DNA of 34,041 nucleotides from Alphaproteobacteria bacterium (GCA_019240125.1 JAFAYW010000173.1:1-34041); one strand, 5' to 3'; counted from the stretch's first letter, positions 8,825 to 19,855 are shown. Notes: generated by a model not told the origin, from the letters alone. Program-made: numbers and translations.

Positions 8825-9220
8825 ATGGCGAAAAGCACGGCAGCACCGCGCCTTCGGCGGCGCGAGCGCAAGAACATCACTTCGGGTACGGCGCATGTGA
8901 ACGCGTCGTTCAATAATACGATGATCACGATCACCGATGCTCAGGGCAACGCGATTGCCTGGTCGTCGTCGGGCAGCCAGGGCTTTAAGGGCTCGCGCAA
9001 ATCGACGCCCTACGCGGCGCAGGTTGCCGCTGAGGATGCCGGGCGCAAGGCCATGGAACACGGTATGCGCACCCTGGATATCGAGGTGAAGGGGCCGGGC
9101 TCGGGACGTGAAAGCGCATTGCGCGCGTTGCAGGCGGTTGGCTTCGCGATTACCTCGATCCGTGACGTGACGCCGATCCCGCATAACGGTTGTCGTCCGC
9201 CGAAGCGCCGCCGCGTCTGA
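8825..9220 (+). CDS. rpsK: 30S ribosomal protein S11
   Basis: S11 of 131 residues, a platform protein near the Shine-Dalgarno helix. Diagnostic stretches are '[22 protein letters not shown]' and '[19 protein letters not shown]', and the C-terminus '[18 protein letters not shown]' is essentially invariant in bacteria. An AAAGGCGG ribosome-binding site lies about 9 bases upstream. It follows rpsM after 57 bases; there is no rpsD between rpsK and rpoA, as usual in alphaproteobacteria. Confidence 0.98.
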   Translation: MAKSTAAPRLRRRERKNITSGTAHVNASFNNTMITITDAQGNAIAWSSSGSQGFKGSRKSTPYAAQVAAEDAGRKAMEHGMRTLDIEVKGPGSGRESALRALQAVGFAITSIRDVTPIPHNGCRPPKRRRV

Positions 9221-9236
9221 GACGCTGCCGCGTCAT

Positions 9237-9262
9237 GCCGCCGACCGCGTGTCGGCGGCTTT
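9237..9262 (+). terminator. hairpin with short T-run between rpsK and rpoA
   Basis: GCCGCCGAC (9237-9245) and GTCGGCGGC (9251-9259) form a perfect 9-base-pair stem with a 5-base loop, followed by only TTT and then GG. It lies 17 bases after the rpsK stop and 80 bases before rpoA. The T-run is too short for an efficient terminator, so it may attenuate or protect the upstream mRNA and set the rpoA level relative to the ribosomal genes. Confidence 0.4.
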
Positions 9263-9342
9263 GGCCGTTATAGACCCGGCCGGTCATTGGCTGGATGAAT
9301 TCTGCGGAATCGTTTCCGCGACTTTAACGACTTGAGGTCGTC

Positions 9343-10359
9343 GTGCTTCAGAAGAATTGGCAAACCCTGATTAAACCAAAGCAGCTTTCGGTGGAGCCTG
9401 GTGGCGACCCGAAGCGCAGTGCAACCGTGGTCGCCGAGCCGCTCGAACGCGGTTTTGGGCTGACCCTTGGTAATGCCTTGCGTCGCGTCCTGCTGTCCTC
9501 GTTGCAAGGCGCCGCTGTCACCTCGATCCAGATCGAGGGCGTGTTGCACGAGTTCTCCTCGCTTCCCGGCGTGCTCGAGGACATCACTGACATCGTGCTG
9601 AACGTCAAGAATATCGGCTTACGCATGCATGGCGAGGGGCCGAAGCGCATCCGCCTGCGCGCCAGCGGGCCGGGCGAGGTGCGCGCTCGCCAGATCGAGA
9701 CCGGCCACGACATCGAGGTGCTGAACCCGGATCTGGTGATCTGCACGCTCGACAACGGCGCGCGGGTCTCAATGGAACTGACCGTGGAGGGCGGCAAAGG
9801 CTATGTTGCCGCTACTCAGAACCGGCCGGAAGACGCGCCGATCGGTCTCATCCCGGTCGATGCGCTGTTCAGCCCGGTGCGCAAGGTCTCGTATCGCGTC
9901 GAAAACACCCGCGTCGGTCAGGTCACCGATTATGACCGGCTGGCGATGCAGGTCGAAACCAACGGTGCCGTGACCCCGGAAGACGCGGTGGCGCTGGCCG
10001 CCCGTATTCTGCAAGACCAACTGCAGCTCTTCATCAATTTCGAGGAGCCGCGGCATGCCGTCGAGAAGGAGATCTCCGGCGAGCCCCTGATCAACAAGAA
10101 TCTGCTGCGCAAGGTCGACGAACTCGAATTGTCGGTGCGTTCGGCCAACTGCCTGAAGAACGACAATATTGTCTACATCGGCGACCTCGTGCAGAAGACC
10201 GAGGCGGAGATGCTGCGGACCCCCAATTTTGGCCGCAAGTCGCTGAATGAGATTAAGGAGGTGCTGGCCAATATGGGACTGCACCTCGGTATGGAAATCC
10301 CCAACTGGCCACCCGAGAATATCGAGGAACTGGCAAAACGGATCGACGAGCCGTATTAA
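9343..10359 (+). CDS. rpoA: DNA-directed RNA polymerase subunit alpha
   Basis: RpoA of 338 residues. The start is GTG at 9343 ('[13 protein letters not shown]') with GAGG about 5 bases upstream. The N-terminal dimerization domain contains '[21 protein letters not shown]' (about residues 29-49). The C-terminal domain that contacts UP elements and activators runs from about residue 250, with '[14 protein letters not shown]' and '[19 protein letters not shown]'. Length is typical for alphaproteobacteria. It sits between rpsK and rplQ as usual. Confidence 0.98.
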   Translation: MLQKNWQTLIKPKQLSVEPGGDPKRSATVVAEPLERGFGLTLGNALRRVLLSSLQGAAVTSIQIEGVLHEFSSLPGVLEDITDIVLNVKNIGLRMHGEGPKRIRLRASGPGEVRARQIETGHDIEVLNPDLVICTLDNGARVSMELTVEGGKGYVAATQNRPEDAPIGLIPVDALFSPVRKVSYRVENTRVGQVTDYDRLAMQVETNGAVTPEDAVALAARILQDQLQLFINFEEPRHAVEKEISGEPLINKNLLRKVDELELSVRSANCLKNDNIVYIGDLVQKTEAEMLRTPNFGRKSLNEIKEVLANMGLHLGMEIPNWPPENIEELAKRIDEPY

Positions 10360-10433
10360 GCGGCTCGCGTTTTTAAGCAGCCCCTTTTTGGGCATGGCCT
10401 TGTTGGGATAGCGAGAAGCGGCGGAAAGAAATC

Positions 10434-10856
10434 ATGCGCCACAGAATGAGCCATCGCGGTTTCAGCCGCACGTCAGCGCATCGCCAGGCGATGTTCGAGA
10501 ACCTTGCCGCGTCGTTGATCAAGCACGAGCAGATCCGTACGACGTTGCCTAAAGCCAAGGACCTGCGGCCGATTGTCGAGCGGCTGATCACGCTCGGCAA
10601 GCGCGGCGGATTGCACGCACGGCGGCAGGCGATTGCCCGTCTGCAAGACAAGGCACTGGCAGACAAGTTGCTGACGACCCTGGCTGAGCGCTATGGCTCC
10701 CGGCCGGGTGGTTATACTCGCATCCTCAAAGCGGGCTTTCGTCATGGCGACAACGCCGCGATGGCAATCATCGAACTGGTCGACCGCGACCCCGACGCCA
10801 AGGGGCAGGATTCGGGGCCCGTGCAGACCGATGATGACGAGGCGGAAGCCGCCTAG
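10434..10856 (+). CDS. rplQ: 50S ribosomal protein L17
   Basis: L17 of 140 residues. It has the conserved start '[20 protein letters not shown]' and '[28 protein letters not shown]'-type sequence, then '[24 protein letters not shown]'. An acidic tail of about 20 residues, ending in an Asp/Glu/Ala cluster, follows the conserved domain. It is the last gene of the ribosomal block; the next gene is on the opposite strand. Confidence 0.97.
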   Translation: MRHRMSHRGFSRTSAHRQAMFENLAASLIKHEQIRTTLPKAKDLRPIVERLITLGKRGGLHARRQAIARLQDKALADKLLTTLAERYGSRPGGYTRILKAGFRHGDNAAMAIIELVDRDPDAKGQDSGPVQTDDDEAEAA

Positions 10857-10870
10857 CGCCGCGTTTGGCA

Positions 10871-10894
10871 GAGCTCGCCGGCGCCTCGCGAGCC
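10871..10894 (+). terminator. possible hairpin terminator after rplQ
   Basis: Between the convergent rplQ and YccF-family genes, the sequence around 10873-10894 can fold with CGCCGGC pairing to GCCGGCG (loop of about 8 bases). An alternative pairing is GCTCGC with GCGAGC. No T-run follows on either strand, so any termination role is a guess based on position and folding alone. Confidence 0.25.
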
Positions 10895-10898
10895 GGCG

Positions 10899-11345
10899 TC
10901 ATATCCGGGTAACCACTTCCTTGCCGACCGGAAACAGGCTCGCCCCGGCGAGCTTCAGGTGGGCCCAGGCGAACGGCAGGCCGATAATCGTCAGCGCGAG
11001 GCCGCCCGCGAGGATCAGGTGCCCGATCGCCAGCCACCACCCGGCAAGCACAAACCAGATGATGTTCCCCAGGGTGCTGAGAACGCCAGCACCGGGACGA
11101 TGGCGGATCTCCTGGCCAAACGGCAGAAAGCTGTACATCGCGATGCGGAATGCGGCGAACGCCCAGGGCAACCCGATAATCGTCACCGCCATGATCGCGG
11201 CCGCGATGAGCCAGCCGATCCCGGCCATGGCTCCGCCACAGATCAGCCACGCTACATTGAGCAGCAGCCGGATTGGAGAGCCCGGTCCCCGGTCGTAATG
11301 TGGGGTTACACGCCGGTCGATGGGCCGTTCAGCGTACATAGACAC
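10899..11345 (-). CDS. YccF-family inner membrane protein
   Basis: A 148-residue membrane protein with two copies of the YccF (DUF307-like) repeat. The signature hydrophobic block 'TIIGLPWAFAAFRIA...FLPFG' appears near residues 55-77 and again as 'TIIGLPFAWAHLKLA...LFPVG' near residues 119-143. Each copy follows a Trp-containing transmembrane segment, giving about four membrane spans. The N-terminus (about 24 residues) is basic and cytosolic-looking. Function of YccF proteins is not established. It is convergent with rplQ and starts 41 bases from the divergent acyl-CoA synthetase gene, so the two share a very short control region. Confidence 0.85.
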   Translation of the reverse strand: MSMYAERPIDRRVTPHYDRGPGSPIRLLLNVAWLICGGAMAGIGWLIAAAIMAVTIIGLPWAFAAFRIAMYSFLPFGQEIRHRPGAGVLSTLGNIIWFVLAGWWLAIGHLILAGGLALTIIGLPFAWAHLKLAGASLFPVGKEVVTRI

Positions 11346-11386
11346 GTTGTCACCATCCGCCGATGAGAAATGTAAGATAGCATAAC

Positions 11387-12961
11387 ATGGTGTCGCCGTT
11401 CAGCCGCACAATATCCGCGCTGCTTTGCGAGCAGGCGGTGCGCTACCCGGACCGCCCCGTCGTCATCGTCGGCGAACGCCATGTCACGTATACGGCGTTG
11501 GCCGATGGGGCTGCCCGCATCGGCGCGGCGCTCAGGATGCATGACATTGGACGCGGCGACCGGGTCGGCATCCTGATCAGTAACCGGCTGGAATGGTTGG
11601 AGGCGTGTTTTGGTGCGGCCGCTGCGGGCGCCACGGCGGTACCGTTCAGCACCTGGTCAAAGCCGGCCGAACTGGCCTATCTGCTGGCGGATTCAGGCGT
11701 CACCGCGTTGCTCGCGATGAGCAGCTTTGGTGGGCAAAACTTCGCCGATGCCATTGCCGGCGCCTTGCCGCAGGCTCCGCAATTGCGGCTGGTGGTGATG
11801 CTGGGCGCCGCGGCACTGCCGGCGGGCTGGGTGGCGTACGATGCCTTCCGTGCGGCCGCCGCGCCGCTCAATCCTTTGCCGCCCGGCGAGGGCGCCAGTG
11901 CCGCCGATGATGTCGTAATCCTCTACACCTCAGGGTCGAGCTCCCGGCCGAAAGCGGTGCGGCTGCAGCATTACGCGCTGATCGAAAACGGTTTCAATAT
12001 CGGCGAGCGTATGCAGCTGACCCCGGATGACCGGGTTATCCTGGCGCCGCCGCTGTTTTGGGCGTACGGCGCGTGCAATGCGCTGCCGGCAACCCTCACG
12101 CATGGCGCCGCGCTGGTCTTGCAGGAGCGGTTCGAGCCGGCGGAATGGATCGCGCTGGTCGAAGGCCACCGCTGCACCGTCGCCTATACGCTGCCGAGTA
12201 TCACCGGAGCGGTACTGCGCTGCCCCGAGTTCCGTCGCGAGCGCGTTGTCAGCTTGCGCACAGGGTTGATGATCGGCGCTCCCGAGGAGGTGCAGATCGC
12301 CGCCGAACGGCTTGGCATCGCTGCAATCTGCAATATCTACGGCTCGACCGAAGTCTACGGCAATTGCTGCGTTACGCCATGCGAGTGGCGGCTGGATCGA
12401 CGCATGGCGGGGCAGGGGCCGCCACTGCCGGGCGTGCATGTGCGCATTACCGACCCGGAGACCGGCCGGGAGTTGCCGGCCGGCGAAGATGGCGCGGTTG
12501 AGGTCACCGGCTATGTCACTCCGGGCTATTGCGGTGGCAGTTACGAGCACAACGCCGCAGCTTTTACCGCCGACGGTTATTTCCGAACTGGCGATCTGGC
12601 CCATCTCGATGCGGAGGGATGTTTCCACTTCGCCGGGCGCGACGCCGATATCATCAAGCGTGCCGGCATCAATGTATCGCCGGCGGAAGTCGAGAGCATC
12701 CTTTTGCAGCACCCCGACGTCGCGCAGGCTGCCGTCGTCGGGGCATCGGCCGCCGAGCGCGGAGAGGCGATCGTCGCGTTCGTAGTCGCACGAGTCGGCA
12801 GCAGCGTCACCGCCGGGATGCTGATCAGCCATTGCCGCGATTTGGCGTCCAGCTACAAGGTGCCCGACCGCATCGAGTTGCGCCTGGCTCTCCCGGTCAC
12901 CGACACTGGAAAACTCTTCCGCCGCGCCCTGCGGGAAGAGGCTGCTATACTGGTCAAGTAG
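11387..12961 (+). CDS. class I adenylate-forming enzyme (acyl-CoA synthetase-like)
   Basis: A 524-residue ANL-superfamily enzyme, expected to activate a carboxylic acid as the acyl-AMP and usually pass it to CoA. Motifs are complete: the ATP-binding loop '[12 protein letters not shown]' (180-191), 'YGSTE' (318-322), 'YFRTGD' (398-403), the hinge region '[20 protein letters not shown]' (417-436) and the catalytic Lys in 'DTGKLFRR' (Lys509). It resembles benzoate/long-chain acyl-CoA ligases, but the substrate cannot be read from the sequence. No ribosome-binding site precedes the ATG. glnS follows 49 bases later on the same strand without an obvious functional link. Confidence 0.88.
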   Translation: MVSPFSRTISALLCEQAVRYPDRPVVIVGERHVTYTALADGAARIGAALRMHDIGRGDRVGILISNRLEWLEACFGAAAAGATAVPFSTWSKPAELAYLLADSGVTALLAMSSFGGQNFADAIAGALPQAPQLRLVVMLGAAALPAGWVAYDAFRAAAAPLNPLPPGEGASAADDVVILYTSGSSSRPKAVRLQHYALIENGFNIGERMQLTPDDRVILAPPLFWAYGACNALPATLTHGAALVLQERFEPAEWIALVEGHRCTVAYTLPSITGAVLRCPEFRRERVVSLRTGLMIGAPEEVQIAAERLGIAAICNIYGSTEVYGNCCVTPCEWRLDRRMAGQGPPLPGVHVRITDPETGRELPAGEDGAVEVTGYVTPGYCGGSYEHNAAAFTADGYFRTGDLAHLDAEGCFHFAGRDADIIKRAGINVSPAEVESILLQHPDVAQAAVVGASAAERGEAIVAFVVARVGSSVTAGMLISHCRDLASSYKVPDRIELRLALPVTDTGKLFRRALREEAAILVK

Positions 12962-12969
12962 ATCAACGC

Positions 12970-12988
12970 CTCCCCATATTCTGGGGAG
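12970..12988 (+). promoter_or_regulatory. small hairpin upstream of glnS
   Basis: CTCCCCA (12970-12976) and TGGGGAG (12982-12988) form a perfect 7-base-pair stem with a 5-base loop in the 49-base gap between the synthetase stop and glnS. There is no T-run. It may be a processing or stability element between the two cistrons; function is not known. Confidence 0.35.
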
Positions 12989-13010
12989 ACGCGGAAACGA
13001 GTATGCCAGG

Positions 13011-14690
<1,680 letters not shown>

Positions 14691-14729
14691 CCAAGCCTCA
14701 CAGCCACCAGCTCGTGTGTTCGCTCAGCG

Positions 14730-15620
14730 CTAGATCGCGTCAAGCTGCCAAGCGACATCGTTGGCGATGTTCCACAGCCAGCCGACATCGGTCTGGCCAA
14801 CCAACGCATAGGCACGGCCCGAGTGGCGCCAATAGAGCAGGTTGACGTCCTGCCGGCGATCGAAGCTCGGAGAGATGTCGGCCTGTTTCGAGGCGCTGAC
14901 GATCAGGCTGAGCGGCCCGATCGCCTTGTTGTCGGTGCCGAAGACCAGCTGCGCCGCCGGATGACCATCGACAACAACGAGGCGTGCGCCGCGGAAATTT
15001 AGCCCCCACGGCTTCAGATCGGGCAGACGGACCTGCTGCGGCAGGCTCTGGCTGATCTTTTGCAGGGCCTCGCGCGGGTCGTTGCTGGCGGGGACGTCGA
15101 TCAGGTTGTTATCGCCACCGGCGCTGGCCAGCAGCTTGTAATAGCCTGCGGCATTGTCGAGCCACGTGTTGTTGACCGCTACCGTTGCCGCCTTCTGCTC
15201 GGCGGCGGCGCCGGGGTCGGTGAAATGCTCGACGCCTACATAAGTGCCGGTGCCGCCGACCATCACGCCGAACAGCCCAGCGGCGGCGGCCATGCCGACA
15301 TACCAGCGGCGTGGCATGCCGCCGCCAATCGGTCTGCGGCGTTGGGGCAATTTCAGTATCTGCGCCGTCGGGAGCACCTCAAGCCGCAGATCGCCCGATT
15401 CCATGGCGCTCCGTGCCGCCATGAGCAGGCGCTCCGGCACGGGCTCAGTCACGACATCGGCAAACGCACTGCGGATAAGATCGGCCGATCGCGCCAGCGT
15501 CGTCAGTCGCTCGCGCGCCGCCGGATCGGCGTCCAGCCATGCTTCGACATCCCGCTGATCGGCAGAATCAAGCTCGCCATCCAGATAGGCGACCAGCGCC
15601 TCGTCACTGTGCTGTTGCAT
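14730..15620 (-). CDS. membrane anti-sigma factor
   Basis: A 296-residue protein encoded directly after an ECF sigma gene. The N-terminal segment 'SDEALVAYLDGELDSADQRDVEAWLDADPAARERL' (in pieces over residues 5-39) is the usual cytosolic anti-sigma helical domain. No HxxxCxxC zinc motif is present. One transmembrane helix lies at about 107-128, and the rest (130-296) is extracytoplasmic, with a Trp-rich C-terminus. The ATG at 15620 is chosen over an upstream in-frame start at 15683 because it has AGGAG about 9 bases upstream and begins at the family N-terminus; it overlaps the sigma gene by 17 bases. It likely holds the sigma factor inactive until an envelope or redox signal. Confidence 0.85.
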   Translation of the reverse strand: MQQHSDEALVAYLDGELDSADQRDVEAWLDADPAARERLTTLARSADLIRSAFADVVTEPVPERLLMAARSAMESGDLRLEVLPTAQILKLPQRRRPIGGGMPRRWYVGMAAAAGLFGVMVGGTGTYVGVEHFTDPGAAAEQKAATVAVNNTWLDNAAGYYKLLASAGGDNNLIDVPASNDPREALQKISQSLPQQVRLPDLKPWGLNFRGARLVVVDGHPAAQLVFGTDNKAIGPLSLIVSASKQADISPSFDRRQDVNLLYWRHSGRAYALVGQTDVGWLWNIANDVAWQLDAI

Positions 15621-16191
15621 TCCTCGCACTCCTGCGAATGCCGGCGCCAGCATCGAGCTGCTGCTGCAGTGCGATGCGAGCACGCGCCAGTCGGCTCATA
15701 ATCGTGCCGACCGGCACCCCAACGACCTCCGCTGCCTCCTTGTAACTAAGCCCTTCTACAGTCACGAGCATAAGGACCGCGCGATGATCTTCTGGTAGAC
15801 GTTCGACAGCCTGCCGCACCTCACCCAACGCCAATCGGGCTTCGGTCCAGCGAACAGGTGCGTCGGTGCCTAGCCGTTCCTCGATGATCTCGCCATCCTC
15901 CTTGCGCACATCGCGTGCCCGCAACTGATCGATCCATATCGTCTGAACGATGCGGAACATCCAGCTATCGAACCGCGTGCCCTCCTGGAACTGATGTTCC
16001 CGTGTCAATGCTCGCTCACACGCCGCCTGCACCAGATCGTCCGCCTCGCTCGCAGAGCCAGTGAGTCCACGCGCGAACCGCCGTAGCCGGGGCAGCGTCG
16101 CGATGAGCTGATCGCTAAACCGCGCGCTCGCCGGCTCGCCGCGTCCTGCGGCCGGATCTGGAGCATCCTCATGCTTCCAACGCACCGACAA
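15604..16191 (-). CDS. ECF-type RNA polymerase sigma factor
   Basis: A 195-residue group 4 sigma factor. Region 2 is visible at about residues 30-95 ('RFARGLTG...ADDLVQAACERAL' and 'FDSWMFRIVQTIWIDQLR'), and region 4 at about 122-175 ('LPEDHRAVLMLVTVEGLSYKEAAEVVGVPVGTIMSRLARAR', quoted here only as a landmark by its ends LPEDHR and RLARAR). The start is TTG at 16191 (4 bases after AGGAGG) or GTG at 16185 (10 bases after it). It is translationally coupled to the overlapping anti-sigma gene. Target genes are unknown; an autoregulatory promoter is possible upstream. Confidence 0.93.
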   Translation of the reverse strand: MSVRWKHEDAPDPAAGRGEPASARFSDQLIATLPRLRRFARGLTGSASEADDLVQAACERALTREHQFQEGTRFDSWMFRIVQTIWIDQLRARDVRKEDGEIIEERLGTDAPVRWTEARLALGEVRQAVERLPEDHRAVLMLVTVEGLSYKEAAEVVGVPVGTIMSRLARARIALQQQLDAGAGIRRSARNATAQ

Positions 16192-16541
16192 CGTGCCTCC
16201 TGGTGGATTATTCCATTATGAATAAACGGCGTTCAGCGATCACCCCATTGGTTCCAAAACTTGAGGTGCGGCCAAACGTATCGGGCGATGGCATGTCCGA
16301 TATGGCCAGGATACCACGCGTACGGCGGTGTTCCCACAACGCTGGTCTCATGCCATCCGCTCCCCGCAGGTCAAGACCAGGCACGCGCCATTGCGCCGGA
16401 CCCTAAAAATCGCTAGGAACCGCAGCGACACAGACTGCCAACACTGGCTGCTGCCTCGGGTTGCCATCGCAAGCAAGGGGCACGGCTTCGATGATTGCAC
16501 GCGTTTCCGCCGGATGCACAGCCAGGGGGGTTATAGGGGCG
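16192..16541. other. 350-base divergent intergenic region between the ECF sigma gene and pntAA
   Basis: The region separates the minus-strand sigma gene from the plus-strand transhydrogenase operon and should hold both promoters. The sigma-proximal part carries the candidate ECF motifs. In the pnt-proximal part a TTGCGC (16391-16396) and an A/T-rich TAAAAAT (16404-16410) stand out, but they are too close together to form a convincing sigma-70 pair. No gene, strong hairpin or repeat is evident. Frames open through here extend the pntAA start artificially to 16461. Confidence 0.6.
16214..16255 (-). promoter_or_regulatory. candidate ECF promoter upstream of the sigma gene
   Basis: Reading toward the sigma gene on the minus strand, GGAACC (16255-16250) resembles the usual ECF -35 core GGAAC. 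TGATCG (16242-16237) followed after exactly 18 bases by TAATG (16218-16214) resembles the TGATC-N18-TAA pattern known for RpoE/ChrR-type sigma factors of alphaproteobacteria. Both are read by eye and cannot both be the real promoter. Autoregulation would be typical for an ECF pair. Confidence 0.3.
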
Positions 16542-17759
16542 ATGAAGGTCGCCGTTATCACGGAACGCCGCCCGCATGAACGGCGCGTCGCGGCCTCGCC
16601 CGACGCGATCAAGCACATGGTTGGGCTGGGTCTCGAAACCGTTGTCGAAAGCGGCGCGGGGGGCGAGGCAAATTTCACCGACGAGATGTACCGTGCTGCC
16701 GGCGCGACGCTCGTTCCGGATGCGGCGTCGGCACTTGCCGATGCCGACATTGTCCTCAAGGTACAGCGGCCAATTGTCGGTAGCGACGGTGTCGGCAGTC
16801 CGGATGAATTGCATCTGATGAAGCGTGGGGCGGCGTTGATTGGCCTTTTGGCGCCGCTGCAGAACCCGGCCGATGTGCAGGCCTACGCGAGCGCGGGCAT
16901 TGCCGCGTTCGCGATGGAACTGGTGCCGCGCATCACCCGCGCCCAGACGATGGATGTGCTGTCGTCGCAGGCGAACCTCGCCGGTTACAAGGCGGCGATC
17001 GACGCCGCCTCCGAGTTCGGCCGGGCATTGCCGATGATGATGACCGCCGCCGGCACCATCAAGGCCGCGCGTGTCCTGGTGATGGGCGCCGGGGTCGCGG
17101 GTTTGCAGGCGATCGCGACGGCCCGCCGCCTCGGCGCGATCGTCAGCGCTACCGATGTGCGCGCCGCCGCAAAGGAGCAGGTCGAAAGCCTTGGCGCGAC
17201 CTTTATCACGGTCGACGAGGAGGCCGCCCGCTCGGCCGAGACCGCCGGCGGCTATGCCCGCGAGATGGGGGAGGATTATCAGCGACGGCAGCGCGAGAAG
17301 GTCATCGAGGCTTTGCGGCGGACCGATATCGTGATCTGCACCGCGCTGATCCCCGGCCGCCGCGCCCCGACCTTGTTGACCGAGGCAATGGTTGCCGCCA
17401 TGGCGCCCGGCTCGGTCATCATGGATCTGGCGGCCGAGGCTGGTGGCAATGTCGAGGGCACCAAGCCGGGGGAAACGGTAACGACGGCCAATGGGGTCAA
17501 AATTGTCGGCAACATCAACACGCCGTCGCGTGTGCCGGTCGATGCCAGCGCGTTATACTCGCGCAATCTGCAGGCCTTTCTGGCGCTGATCGTAAAGGAA
17601 GGGCAATTGCGCATCGATACCGCCGATGAGATCGTCAAGGCATCGCTGCTGACGCTCGACGGCGCGGTCGTCAACCCGGCCCTGGCGCCGGTACCCCCTG
17701 CGTCGTCATCGGCTTTACCTCCCGTGGCGCCGCCGCCGGCCGCCGAAATCCCCAGCTGA
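16542..17759 (+). CDS. pntAA: NAD(P) transhydrogenase subunit alpha part 1 (domain I)
   Basis: A 405-residue soluble NAD(H)-binding domain I of the proton-translocating transhydrogenase, which drives NADH + NADP+ to NAD+ + NADPH with the proton gradient. The ATG at 16542 gives '[20 protein letters not shown]', the family start; an upstream in-frame start at 16461 adds non-homologous sequence. The Rossmann motif GAGVAG is at 182-187, followed by '[16 protein letters not shown]'. The C-terminal 25 or so residues are a Pro/Ala linker. The domain is encoded apart from its membrane part, as in Rhodospirillum. pntAB follows after 10 bases. Confidence 0.96.
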   Translation: MKVAVITERRPHERRVAASPDAIKHMVGLGLETVVESGAGGEANFTDEMYRAAGATLVPDAASALADADIVLKVQRPIVGSDGVGSPDELHLMKRGAALIGLLAPLQNPADVQAYASAGIAAFAMELVPRITRAQTMDVLSSQANLAGYKAAIDAASEFGRALPMMMTAAGTIKAARVLVMGAGVAGLQAIATARRLGAIVSATDVRAAAKEQVESLGATFITVDEEAARSAETAGGYAREMGEDYQRRQREKVIEALRRTDIVICTALIPGRRAPTLLTEAMVAAMAPGSVIMDLAAEAGGNVEGTKPGETVTTANGVKIVGNINTPSRVPVDASALYSRNLQAFLALIVKEGQLRIDTADEIVKASLLTLDGAVVNPALAPVPPASSSALPPVAPPPAAEIPS

Positions 17760-17769
17760 CGGAGAGACC

Positions 17770-18177
17770 ATGGCCGATCCCGCAGCGCTGTCGCAGCGCG
17801 CCGGCGAGCTTGCCGGTGACGCCAATGCGCTCTCGCACAATCTCGATGCTCTGTCGCAACAGCTCGCGCATGCGGCGCCGCCCGTTGTGGTTGGCGCGAG
17901 CCCGTTCGTTTTCGAGCTAACCGTCTTCGCGCTGGCGGTGTTCGTCGGCTATTACGTGGTGTGGCGCGTCACGCCGGCCTTGCACTCGCCGCTGATGAGC
18001 GTGACCAACGCGATCTCCAGCGTGATTATCGTCGGGGCGCTGATCGCCGCCGGGCCGCCGGGCGTAAGCTTTGCCAAGATCATGGGCTTTGTCGCGGTAA
18101 CCCTCGCCGCGGTTAATATTTTCGGCGGGTTCATCGTGACGCAGCGCATGCTGCAGATGTTCCAGCGAAAGAAATAG
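17770..18177 (+). CDS. pntAB: NAD(P) transhydrogenase subunit alpha part 2 (membrane)
   Basis: A 135-residue membrane subunit carrying part of domain II. A hydrophilic N-terminus of about 40 residues is followed by three or four hydrophobic helices: '[18 protein letters not shown]', then '[21 protein letters not shown]' and '[20 protein letters not shown]'. The 'SVTNAISS' turn is the conserved mark of this subunit. The N-terminal hydrophilic extension is longer than in the split subunit of some relatives. An AGAGACC sits before the ATG; pntB follows after 11 bases. Confidence 0.95.
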   Translation: MADPAALSQRAGELAGDANALSHNLDALSQQLAHAAPPVVVGASPFVFELTVFALAVFVGYYVVWRVTPALHSPLMSVTNAISSVIIVGALIAAGPPGVSFAKIMGFVAVTLAAVNIFGGFIVTQRMLQMFQRKK

Positions 18178-18188
18178 AGGGCCTCGCG

Positions 18189-19583
18189 GTGACCGAGAAC
18201 CTGTCGGCCTTTCTCTATCTGATCGCGTCGATCTGCTTCATCATGGCGCTGCGCGGGCTGTCATCGCCCGATACGGCACGCGGCGGCAACATCTACGGCA
18301 TCGCCGGGATGACCATCGCGATCCTGACGACGCTGGCCTCGCCGGAAGTCGTCAGTTTCTGGCTGATTATCCTCGGATTGCTGATCGGCGGCGCGATCGG
18401 AACCTATATCGCGCGCCAGATCCAGATGACTGCCTTGCCGCAATTGGTGGCCGCGTTTCACAGCCTCGTCGGCCTCTCGGCGGTGTGTGTTGCGACGGCG
18501 GCATTCGCCGCGCCTGAGGCGTACGGGATCGGGGTGCGCGGAGCCATCGAAAGCGGCAGCCTCGTTGAGATGGCGATCGGCCTGACGATCGGCGCCATCA
18601 CCTTCACGGGTTCCATCGTTGCGTTTGCCAAATTGCAGGGGCTCGTTTCCGGCGCGCCGCTGATCTTCAGCGGGCAGCATTTCCTCAATCTGGCGCTCGG
18701 CATCGCTCTGATCCTGCTGATCGTGCTGTTTGTCACGACCGAGTCGGTGTTCACGTTTGTGATGCTGGTGCTGCTGTCGCTAGCCTTCGGGTTTCTCTTG
18801 ATCCTGCCGATCGGCGGGGCCGACATGCCGGTCGTCATCTCAATGCTGAATTCGTATTCGGGCTGGGCGGCCTGCGGCATTGGATTCACGCTGTCGAACA
18901 GCCTTTTGATCATCACCGGCGCGCTGGTCGGCTCGTCGGGCGCGATCCTCAGCTACGTCATGTGCAAGGGGATGAATCGCTCGATCTTCAATGTGATCCT
19001 TGGCGGGTTCGGCACCGAAAGCGGCGCGTCGCCGACGGGGCCGGGTGTCGGCGACCGTCTGGTCAAATCCGGCAGTGCCGAGGACGCCGCCTTCATCATG
19101 AAGAATGCCGGCTCGGTCATCATCGTGCCGGGTTACGGCATGGCGGTGGCGCAGGCGCAGCATGCGTTGCGTGAGATGGGCGACCTGCTGAAGAAAGACG
19201 GGGTGCAGGTGCGTTATGCGATCCATCCGGTTGCCGGGCGCATGCCCGGGCACATGAACGTACTGCTCGCGGAAGCCAACGTGCCCTATGACGAGGTCGC
19301 CGAACTCGAGGAGATCAACCACGATTTCGCGCAGACCGACGTCGCGTTTGTGATCGGCGCGAATGACGTGACAAACCCCGCCGCGAAGACAGATCCGCAA
19401 TCGCCGATCTATGGCATGCCGATCCTCGATGTCGAACGCGCCCGCACAGTGCTGTTTGTCAAACGCTCGATGGCATCCGGTTATGCCGGTGTCGATAACG
19501 AGCTGTTCTTCCGTGAGAACACGATGATGCTGTTCGGCGACGCCAAGAAAATGTGCGAGGAAATCGTCAAGTCGCTCGACTGA
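18189..19583 (+). CDS. pntB: NAD(P) transhydrogenase subunit beta
   Basis: A 464-residue beta subunit. About nine membrane helices span residues 1-270, with conserved 'HSLVGLSAVCVA' carrying the proton-path His region and 'MLNSYSGWAACGIGF' in the middle. The C-terminal NADP(H)-binding domain III (from about 285) has 'VIIVPGYGMAVAQAQ', 'IHPVAGRMPGHMNVLLAEA' and 'VIGANDVTNPAA'. The start is GTG at 18189 with AGAGGG about 7 bases upstream. With pntAA and pntAB it forms a complete energy-linked transhydrogenase operon. Confidence 0.97.
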   Translation: MTENLSAFLYLIASICFIMALRGLSSPDTARGGNIYGIAGMTIAILTTLASPEVVSFWLIILGLLIGGAIGTYIARQIQMTALPQLVAAFHSLVGLSAVCVATAAFAAPEAYGIGVRGAIESGSLVEMAIGLTIGAITFTGSIVAFAKLQGLVSGAPLIFSGQHFLNLALGIALILLIVLFVTTESVFTFVMLVLLSLAFGFLLILPIGGADMPVVISMLNSYSGWAACGIGFTLSNSLLIITGALVGSSGAILSYVMCKGMNRSIFNVILGGFGTESGASPTGPGVGDRLVKSGSAEDAAFIMKNAGSVIIVPGYGMAVAQAQHALREMGDLLKKDGVQVRYAIHPVAGRMPGHMNVLLAEANVPYDEVAELEEINHDFAQTDVAFVIGANDVTNPAAKTDPQSPIYGMPILDVERARTVLFVKRSMASGYAGVDNELFFRENTMMLFGDAKKMCEEIVKSLD

Positions 19584-19670
19584 TGTTGAAGTTGTCGGAC
19601 GGGTAGACCGAAGCCGAAGCCAATGGTGGTCGCGCGAAGATGGGCGGTTTTCGCCTCGCCAGTTCTGTGA

Positions 19671-19855
19671 ATGAGCGGCCTCATGTACACACTCTATGCC
19701 CGGCCGGCCTGGGGCTCAGCGCTTGTCGAGGCGCGGCTCGCCAGGTACGGGCTGCCCTGCGAAGTCATTGACCTCGACGATCTTTCTAAATCGGCGGCGG
19801 CGCGTATCCACTCGCGCCGGCCAACCCGCTGGCTCAGGTATCGACGCCGGCTTGA
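19671..19855 (+). pseudogene. remnant of a glutathione S-transferase gene, frameshifted and truncated
   Basis: From ATG 19671, or the ATG at 19683, the frame reads 'MYTLYARPAWGSALVEARLA' and 'YGLPCEVIDLDD', a good match to the thioredoxin-like N-terminus of small GSTs. The frame then turns to Arg-rich nonsense. Shifting frame at about 19805 restores 'PANPLAQVSTPA', the GST 'NP.GQVP.L' motif, which then hits TGA at 19853-19855. So a frameshift lies between about 19780 and 19805, and most of the enzyme is missing. The gene is presumably non-functional. A separate intact GST gene lies at 26796-27488. Confidence 0.6.

Noticed and set aside
15060..15701. Plus-strand open frame opposite the anti-sigma gene
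   Set aside because: Product is compositionally biased and the anti-sigma protein on the other strand has a sensible domain layout and a coupled start.
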